From Skeletonema tropicum (Eukaryota; Bacillariophyta; Thalassiosirophyceae; Thalassiosirales; Thalassiosiraceae): a stretch of DNA of 64,000 nucleotides. Made by a program: the position numbers and the translations under genes. The notes below the pieces were generated by a model. That model did not search any database. It was not told where the DNA came from and saw nothing but the letters and a program-made list of their open reading frames with translations. Below are positions 56,365-64,000 of the stretch, in pieces. Location: NCBI GenBank assembly GCA_037178625.1, contig CM074144.1:1-64000 (forward strand), read 5' to 3'. Position 1 is the stretch's first letter. Each line of letters opens with the position of its first letter.

Positions 56365-58850
56365 GTTCTTCTATTGTAAGTCTCTTCGCAGCTATTGCTT
56401 TTCAACTGCACATGTCCGTTTCTCTTGTTTCACTCTGTTGTGCAAGGTGGTAGTTGCTTAGGACAATAGTTTACGTTCATCTGCCTTGAACGTCGAAGAG
56501 CGAACGTTCAAACTTGAGTTCGACAAAAATGTGGAGGCAATTTTTGAGATAAATTCTAATAGGGAAACTCACTCTTTAGGGACTACTTATTAATTTTCGT
56601 GTTGAGTTCTTTTTGGCCTTTTTGTTTTCGAGTACCGGTCTGTCTTCCCACGGACAGAAGTCTTCCTGTATATATAGAATGTGGTAATTACACCTTTGTC
56701 GGACCGGCACTTCAATTTACTGACTGAAATTTGTACCACAGGAGTAGAAGAGAAAGTACCTCTCTAGAGATGAAAGAGAAGTCAGTCTAGAGAAGCAATC
56801 CCAGTATGACAAGTGCAGGCGTTTTAGCAAAAGTACCTCTAGAGATGAAAGAGAAGTCAGTCTAGAGAAGCTATCCCAGTAAGACAAGTGCAGGCGTTTT
56901 GCAGACTCAGGGTTGTATGTTTAACTTGAAAGCCGATTCTATCTCCTGACTTCACCGTTCAACGTAAGTAAGAAGGTGGAACACAAGAGTTTTTGAATAT
57001 TATTCCTACTGTACAATCGCTATTTTGGCCGTAGCTAGGGGGTTCGATTCCTTCGTACAGAGACCGTCGCTAACCGGTACCACTCAAAATCCACCCTCCA
57101 AATATCATCTTTTACACCCTCATGATGTCTCCACTCCTATGGCCACAGTAGGCCACAGTTATGCACATCTAATAAAAACACCCATTATACTTGGCTCATC
57201 CAATCTTATACATAATAATCTAAGCGTCACCGACCACAATACCCAGTTGATTTACCGAAAACTATTAAATTAACGTCGCCATCAACGGCATAAAATCCAC
57301 AACTTTTACCTCCCGTCACCCCTCCCATCGACATTTCCGTGGTGATATACGACTAAAGAGAGGGTTTCCTCGCGTAAAATCGATATATATTACATGGAAG
57401 GCGTCTTTGGATACTTGGAGTGTTTTCAAACATCAACTAGTACGTGATAATGTACATTTTATCAGTGAGAGGTAATTTATTTTTCTAGCCAGAGTGTATG
57501 CAATGATCAACTTTCTAAAGAGCCCATGACAGAAGATGGGTGGTTTTCTTTGTATCACACGTTCATATAATCGAATAGAAGACTTCTGTGTGTTGGTGGA
57601 GCATCAAGGTAGAGTTTAATATCAGATAAACTATGTTATTATTTGTTGGTGTTTTACGTAAATTATTCTAGATGTAATACTTGATAAATATGATGTTGTC
57701 CACAATATCCACTATTAATATTACTCTCATGGATGCATACTATCATAGTAATGATCTATTGATACTTGTTTGGTCGATACCTACGCCGTTTGCATTAATT
57801 GTCAGTTGATTGTTGATTCGACGGAAACGACAAATTGTGTATTTTTTTCACCACATAGGCGACGTTGTGCAGTCATTACTTACTTCCGCTCCAGAGTGCC
57901 AAGCCGTTGTATTTATAGCATAGCAGAGTCGAGGGAGCGGGTTGGTTGCCTTTAGGAATGGTTTATCGCCCCTCTTTACTGCACAGCACCGCCGATATAA
58001 AATATTATATAAAATGTGTCGACACCAAGTAACCGACGTTCCGGACGACGCAATCGGGCGAAGAAGCGGGTACCAAGACACTGATGCCTCCCTATGGATG
58101 TATAGTATCGATTGTTGCGTCGTGGTGGCATCGTAAATGGTGGCAACGATGATTACCCAAGGCATTAGTCGACAACATCAATTGCATCATCCAATTTCCG
58201 ATACGTCGCGGGACAAAAATTGTTTCTCTTAGGATATGTCGAACCAAGCGGGACTTTTTCGAAGGCGATCTACAAATAGGCTTCTCCGTCTCCAGTCTCA
58301 AAAGTCCCGCTTGGTACAGTGTCGATTTTGTACTACTAGGCAGTCCACAGTGGCATCATGGTGATTGTGCTGTGGTTGTGGCTTTGGCCGTTTATCGCGG
58401 TGAAAAAGTGTGAGACAGTGCAGTCCGAAGTCGTTGGGCGAGGTGGGGCGTGACTTGAAACGGCCGTTTTTGAGTTCGCATGAGGGTATACCAATTCCTA
58501 TCGTGGATCTACAGGCCCATCTTCACTAGATAAACAGCTACTTTTACTTAGCGTTTTTTTACTTGTGTTCCACCTTAAGTATGCATGCGGCCGGCTTCAA
58601 ATTGAGGAGAGGCCCGTCTTGAGTTCGCACCTCCAAAGCCTATTGGTATCCTCTGTATTCCTGCCTCTTCTGAACACATATAAGTGTGATCAATGAGAAC
58701 ACGTCAAGAGAGGAGTTCGCACACCTCTTGCCTACCAGTAAGTATGTAACTACCCACTACCCTCACTACCCATCATCAACCCATGCCTTCCAGTCATGAT
58801 CATAATCCAACAAAAGTGCATAGAGGAACAACAACTTCACTACAAGTAAC
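56365..58850. other. Intergenic region with a small tandem duplication and an inverted repeat
   Basis: A roughly 74-bp unit at about 56755-56829 repeats at 56830-56905 (AGAGATGAAAGAGAAGTCAG...GTGCAGGCGTTTT). Its end plus the next 60 bp recur near 61285-61372. A 15-bp inverted repeat CCAAGCGGGACTTTT / AAAAGTCCCGCTTGG flanks about 36 nt at about 58252-58317. No gene is supported. Confidence 0.6.
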
Positions 58851-59318
58851 ATGGCGTCTGAATTGATCGTAGACTTCCCTCGCAAACGCAACCATGCCGT
58901 TGTGCGCTTTACCGAAACTTCACAACTTTACATAGTTGATCGGCACGAAGACAAAAACAACGAGCTGTGGTACACCAAGGCAGAATACAACTCAATGAAA
59001 CGTAACATCAAGCGAGATGTCCTCCAAGCTCGTGCAAGTGATGCGGCGTCCAAAGAAGATAGCGGCTTCTGGATTGGTATTTCTCATCTACTCACACCTG
59101 CCTGTGCGCTCGAGGTGCAGACTTGCAGACGACGATGCGTACGTGCAGTCCTCGCAGAGCAGGCGAAGCATGACCTTTCTGAAAGTTTGAGATGGGAGGA
59201 TATTACACTTGCTTCGTTAGCCGTAACAAGAAAGTCTGCATTGAGAGCGAGGATGCTCGGTTGGCTCCACCAGAATTGTATTGAAGAATATGAATATTGC
59301 AGTCAATCTTCTCTTTAG
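58851..59318 (+). CDS. Diatom-type hypothetical protein, 155 aa
   Basis: An ATG-started single-exon gene. The block RNHAVVRFTETSQLYIVDRH, then LWYTKAEYNSMKRNIKRDVL, has the look of a family that I recall as expanded in diatoms (V-x-F-x-x-x-S-x-L-Y-I then W-Y-x-x-x-[ED]-Y). The rest is helical with several Cys (ALEVQTCRRRCVRAVLAEQ). No signal peptide or membrane segment is seen. The function is unknown, and the family recollection is tentative. Confidence 0.7.
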   Translation: MASELIVDFPRKRNHAVVRFTETSQLYIVDRHEDKNNELWYTKAEYNSMKRNIKRDVLQARASDAASKEDSGFWIGISHLLTPACALEVQTCRRRCVRAVLAEQAKHDLSESLRWEDITLASLAVTRKSALRARMLGWLHQNCIEEYEYCSQSSL

Positions 59319-61628
59319 GTTGGGTCATGTACATAAAAATGTAAAGTGTACAAATAATTCAATTACAATGTAACTGAGTTTTGAACAAGTTCGAATCGCT
59401 ACTATTAAATCTACTATCTTATTTGTTTAGGTGCACATCAGATTGAGCTCATGATCATCTACTTATCTAACTCTTTGAGCAATTCCATACTGTACTGTAA
59501 AAGTTAAAATAATGTTGTACATAAGTATGCTACTGGTGGGAAATAATTCGCGTCGTGACAGCTCACAATTTTCACACACAAATCACTAACAAAATTGTAA
59601 TAGTCTAAATATGGCCATGTTGCCCGACGAAAATTCATAGATCAGTTGAAAGATAGCATCCCAAACAGTATATGTACAATATCTGATGCGGAAGAGACTA
59701 TAATTCGTCGAGATAGAGCACCTACCGACGAATTTGTGACCAATAACTGCTATTTCGAGCTAGAATGACGCATGCTTACGGCAGATCTGCATGCCTGTAC
59801 TGCTGTTGCTATGCGAGTATACTGCATATAACGTTGACCAGTGGTTCTATCGAAAGCTAATAGTCTGTACTATCGTATTATGGTCGACTATTTGTTTTAG
59901 GGGTCGACATGGAGGCACAGAACCTCCATGTAAGGGTGTAGAACTCGTGTTTTTTGTGTTTTGTTAGTGTTTTGTGTGGAGTTTCAGTGACAGTGACAAT
60001 TTTTTCCAGTGAAAATTTTTTCCCGCCAGTAGTATGTACATACTTCTAGAGGTAAGTAATTTGTGAATGTGGGTAATGGGAAACGTGACTGTGCTCATTC
60101 GACTTGGCGGGATATTATGCGGTACCTGGAAAAGTCTGAGGCCTTCTTCAACAACGCAACATATTTTCATTTATTACTTAACACTACTGTTCCATTGAAA
60201 TGAATTTGCAAGTACCTATTTTGTGTACCACATAGGATTTTTTCTACTGGGAGTTTGGACTCCATTTTTTTTTAGTCGCGAGCGTCAGTTCCTCCTCCTC
60301 GCGACTAACTGTCCGCCGTTTGTGGTTATATGGGTAGAAAAAGTGCTGGGTGGTACACAATTAAGCAACCTCCTCCAATTTCCTCCAAGTTGAAGTTTTT
60401 ACAGTCGAGTCAAATGAGTGTGGCTGCCGACAAAATATCAGTACAGTTTCATTTAATATTAGTTCCTACGCCAATGCGGTACTCACATGCCATCAACCAT
60501 CAAAAATGGACCCAGACCATGGTGAAAAGTGGCTTCCTACGACCCTCAATAACACAGTAACTAGAAGGCTTTTGACCTTACTTGCAGTGGTAATCTTCAT
60601 TTCTTGGCCATTAGGATCTCATCGATACCTTACTTGTCACCATCAGCCTGATATTAAGATTCGACTTGCAAGCTGAAGTCAACAGAACAGTACACACTAC
60701 ACTTACCAAAAATTAAGGTGGCCATGCCGGCGAGGATTGGTAATTGGTACTGTCTTCCAAAGGGGAGTGACCATTATGGTTACTTCCCTTTGGAAGAACC
60801 AGGTTACTCCCCGTTTTTTTAAGGACAGCCTTCCCGCTCCGCCTATACGGCCAGCTCACTGGCTGTGCTCAAAAAAATCGGCGGGAAATTTTTGGAATGT
60901 CTTAGTATCTTGTCGGGGGGAAGTTTCACTCGGCACATCATTTCGGCGATTTAGATAGATCTTTTTAATGAAGGCAGGTTGTAGACCTCCGGTCTCCCGC
61001 TTGGCCTCCTTAAGAGCACTTTTATGCAATGAATATCTATTGATATTTTCATTTATTACTTAACACTACACACTACACTTACCAAAAATTACGGTGGCCA
61101 TGCCGGCGAGGATTGGTAATTGGTACTCCTACGTTGGAGATAATTGTGATTGTGAGCCCATCATTCCCATCCGGTATAAGAACTGACAGGGCACGAAGAC
61201 GAAGAAGGCTCTACTTCTACTTCATTGTGTTCCTCAAGTGCACATGAATGTCAGAGTGTAAATGGTTTTGCAACGTCCCTCCCTTAAGACAAGTGCAGGC
61301 GTTTTAGCAGGAACGTCAGCGTTGTATGTTTACCTTGAAAGCCGATTCTCCTGACTTCACCTTCAACGTAAGTTTCATGAGAATTAGGGGACAAAAGGGA
61401 CCTTGACGGGTGAAGTACAGACATCTTCAAAAAGGGGAGACAAAACCAGGAGGGAGCCCAACCCACCACGAACCCTACTGAAAAACCCACACAACATAAT
61501 GCAGGAAAAGGGCTCCCACCAATAACCCTACTGAAAAACCCACACGCATAATGCAGGAAAAGATTGGAATGAAAGTAATATCGATCAATATTATATCAAA
61601 CGGAACGAACAAATTCACATATATTATA
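59319..61628. other. Intergenic region with short repeats and hairpins
   Basis: An 11-bp perfect hairpin TTAGTCGCGAG / CTCGCGACTAA lies at 60272-60308. A roughly 68-bp direct repeat (ACACTACACTTACCAAAAAT...) lies at 60692-60759 and 61066-61130. An inverted repeat CTTCCAAAGGGGAGT / ACTTCCCTTTGGAAG lies at about 60754-60806. A 40-bp unit (AACCCTACTGAAAAACCCAC) lies at about 61472 and 61524. No gene recognised. Confidence 0.6.
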
Positions 61629-64000
61629 TTAAACTAAATATTCTTGCTTCCTCTTCTTCTGTTGGGGTTCTACCGGTGCATTGTTTGTCTTTTTCGCCTT
61701 ACGCTTCTTGCCACCCTTCAACAATCCTCTATCCACCATTTTGTTGTAGCATGTTCTCCAACTGTTCTGCTCCCTACGACTTTTTGCCGCGCTCTTTGCT
61801 CCGTGCTTTCCTTGCGTTACGAGGTACGGATCTAAAAGAGGCCAAACTTTCGAGTACAGCGTCGCCACCTTGCTACCATCCCACTTACCATCCGACGGCC
61901 AAGCATCCACTGTCATTCCAAAGTGCTTTACCTTCTCCATTACTTTACCCATCTTCGAGATGTCCCTCTTTCCATTTTTAACGTGTTCGATGAAATTATT
62001 GTTAGCGTGGAGGAGTCGATACGGTGGTATGTTGTTCTTTTTATCCCCAAGAAACCACTTGGTGATCAATCCGTTCATGTTCATCTGGGGAAAAGTAAAA
62101 TCTGGAGGAAGAGGAGTCAAAATGCCTTCAGAACTCACCCCCATCGACCACTTCCGCTGCTGAAGCATCTCCTCTCTTCGCTTCTTTGCAAGCGCCTCTT
62201 TGACCAACGAGGTGACCGCAGCCTTATCCACACCATCCAACGTAGGTTCCTCTGCTGCAATGTCGTATTCTACCACTAAATCATCAACATCATTGTCTTC
62301 TTCCTCCTCGTCGTCGTCGAAGGGACGGCGGGTCCTACCACTGGGGCGCTCATAAATGTTTCCAGCTTTCTCTAGTAGCGCATCCAGCTTCTCCATGATG
62401 ATGGTTGATTGCGTAAAGTTTGTTCCTCCAACATTTCTTGAATCTAGCTGATTTACTAAGATGTCTTTGAATGATTCCTTGAGATCCTCTTTCATCTTGG
62501 CTAGCTCTTCCTTCAAGCTCTGCACCTCTACCAACAAAGCAACATCTTGAGGTATACCAGTAAGCTCTGGCGTGTCATCTGTCTTGTTCCAAGGATACTA
62601 TGTTGTCGCACAATCAGCGAATGGAACATCCTCGATCCAGAAAATGCTTGTGCGCAGTGGACAATTTGAATGCATTGAGTCAAGGTTCCCCTTCTTCTTG
62701 TGATACACAAGCGATGCAATGCATGCCTTAAACAGTAAAAATACAGCCTCATTTGAGCGTGCCTCCACGGGCATACGAGCCTTAATCCAAGCATTTACAG
62801 CAGCATGCCGGGCGGCATATTCTGCTCCGTCAAAGTCACTGAAATCGAAGTATGGCTGTGACTCCGCAAAACCAACACCCAGTCTATCCCTACCACAAAC
62901 CACCTTTCCAACGTGTTCATCACCAGCATCGGCAATCTTGATGTAGCGGTTCAACATGCCGGGCAAAGTCCAACTAGCACGAAGACAAATTGAGGAAATA
63001 GGTGGTGCCACAATGCACCCTGTTGCACAATGTGTGGCGCCCCCCTTCCTAATGGAGTGCGTGCCAAAGTCTTCTGGAGGCATACCAAGATCAATAAACT
63101 CGCCGCGGTATTCGTCACTGGAGATGATCTCCTTGAAGATAGAGTGAAAGCGCTCATATTGAGATTTTCCTTCAAAAAGTGGGCTTCGCCCTTGGAGAAT
63201 CATGGGATGGCACACTAATAGGCGGCAAACGGCAAGAAAAGGGCAAATACATGCGTTCTGCGGGTTGGAATAGATGTGGATAGGGTAATCAACGTACTTC
63301 AGACCCTCCTGATCACATTTCGTCTTGCCCAAATCAACATTGATGGAATCCTTCGACTGCGATATGAGATCAATCATTGACTGAATTACACTTTCAGATC
63401 TTGATATCATGTTCCAATCTAAAACGAGAAATGTGTGCGCCTGCACGTACTCCTTGTTCTCACTCTCCATTAGAATCTGTGCCAGTCGGATGTATGCCTT
63501 CAAAGGAAGTGGCTTTTTCCCCTCCGTTGTTCTGAGACCGAGTTTACGTCGTTCGTTTGCGGAATACCGCCTTGCACCCTTCTTGTACTTTGACAATTCG
63601 CCGAATAATCCTGGGCAGGTAGCTTCTCTATCCTTACCACACTCAGTAAAGAGGTGAGAGAGGGCAGAGCAGTATGCCTCATAAGATGACAGCTTCAATC
63701 TCACGATTATCTTTTCGCCCTTATTATCCTTCACCCCTTTTGCTACCTTCCTCAAACTACCCAAATACCTACTGAACATGACAAAAGTAATATTCTCCAG
63801 ATGAATGGGAATGGTAGATTCGTCCCCCTTCACAATCGCTCTCAACAACTTGAAGCACTCGTCACGGATGCAGTCTCTTTTCTTACTTGGTCTCCCGGCT
63901 TTCGTTTTTCGTGCTTAATCTTTGAGATGAGCTGCCTTCAATATCTCCAGCGTCGAAGTCTTAAAGAAATCTGGATAGGTTTCCAAGTTGTCAAATGCCC
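61629..64000 (-). pseudogene. Crypton-like tyrosine recombinase gene with in-frame stops, 5' truncated by the window
   Basis: One minus-strand frame runs from the window edge to 61629 and is broken only by TAA at 63915-63917 and TAG at 62598-62600. After the first stop comes a GRP-type basic motif (KTKAGRPSKKRDC), then a helical N-terminal region, then a tyrosine recombinase domain: first Arg in MISRSESV, H-x-x-R in FGTHSIRKGGATH (63050-63059) and the catalytic Tyr in MLNRYIK (62943-62945). After the TAG the frame continues as YPWNKTDDTPELTGIPQ, a coiled coil, an acidic stretch (DDDEEEEDNDVDD) and a basic Lys-rich C-terminus. Cryptons use such a recombinase to integrate circular DNA. The stops suggest an inactivated copy, or readthrough. 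Confidence 0.72.

Noticed and set aside
57009..57060. tRNA-like sequence (CTGTACA ... GGTTCGATTCC ... CGTACAG)
   Set aside because: It is only 52 nt between the acceptor halves, with no room for D and anticodon arms and an A-C mismatch in the stem.

Overview
The window looks like nuclear DNA of a diatom, most likely a centric one. The evidence is short GT-AG introns, a Ty1/copia element of the kind common in diatoms, secreted proteins with long Ser/Pro/Thr tracts, an AMT1-type ammonium transporter, a lysine/serine- and tryptophan-rich secreted protein that recalls silica-associated proteins, and (TTAGGG)n telomeres. The organism is an inference; no rRNA or organellar marker is present. The window is not one continuous chromosome. 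About 376 nt of perfect TTAGGG repeats at 26972-27347 run into exactly 500 N, followed by about 368 nt of CCCTAA repeats. This is the geometry of two chromosome ends placed telomere to telomere by scaffolding.

Left arm (1-27347). A copia fragment (1-946) is followed by two single-copy genes: a secreted Pro/Ser-rich protein (2284-3993) and a four-helix membrane protein (5395-5932, minus). The subtelomere starts at about 6323. A complete Mutator-like transposon (6343-11921, perfect 88-bp inverted repeats) carries a transposase and a convergent gene that may be a 2OG-Fe(II) dioxygenase. After it come subtelomeric repeat A, a second copia copy, nested PIF1-helicase elements (14731-21602), repeat B, and a second repeat A split by a complete hAT transposon (22759-25997), then the telomere.

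Right arm (27848-64000). The telomere is followed by inverted repeat B and then a large ORF of unknown function (29936-42240). That ORF is split by a 9.5-kb PIF1-helicase element, which itself carries a nested relative. Next come a 1.2-kb tandem duplication, element fragments, a small cluster including a SET-like protein (46262-47945), a five-exon ammonium transporter (48074-50260, minus), a 1474-aa secreted FG-GAP protein (51833-56364, minus), a small diatom-type hypothetical gene (58851-59318) and, at the edge, a degenerate Crypton-like tyrosine recombinase gene.

The most interesting system is the set of palindrome-ended PIF1-helicase elements, called PH-A and PH-B here. They begin with a GC-rich hairpin (GGCCCTCGGGGCC) flush with an AT dinucleotide and carry a second copy 57-70 bp inside the other end. 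They encode an unknown N-terminal domain protein, the C-terminal half of a PIF1-like helicase and a small conserved downstream ORF. Three insertions can each be compared with an empty site visible inside this same window, and all three fit insertion at AT with either a 2-bp duplication or cleavage between A and T. They resemble Helitrons in target and helicase but lack the canonical CTRR end.
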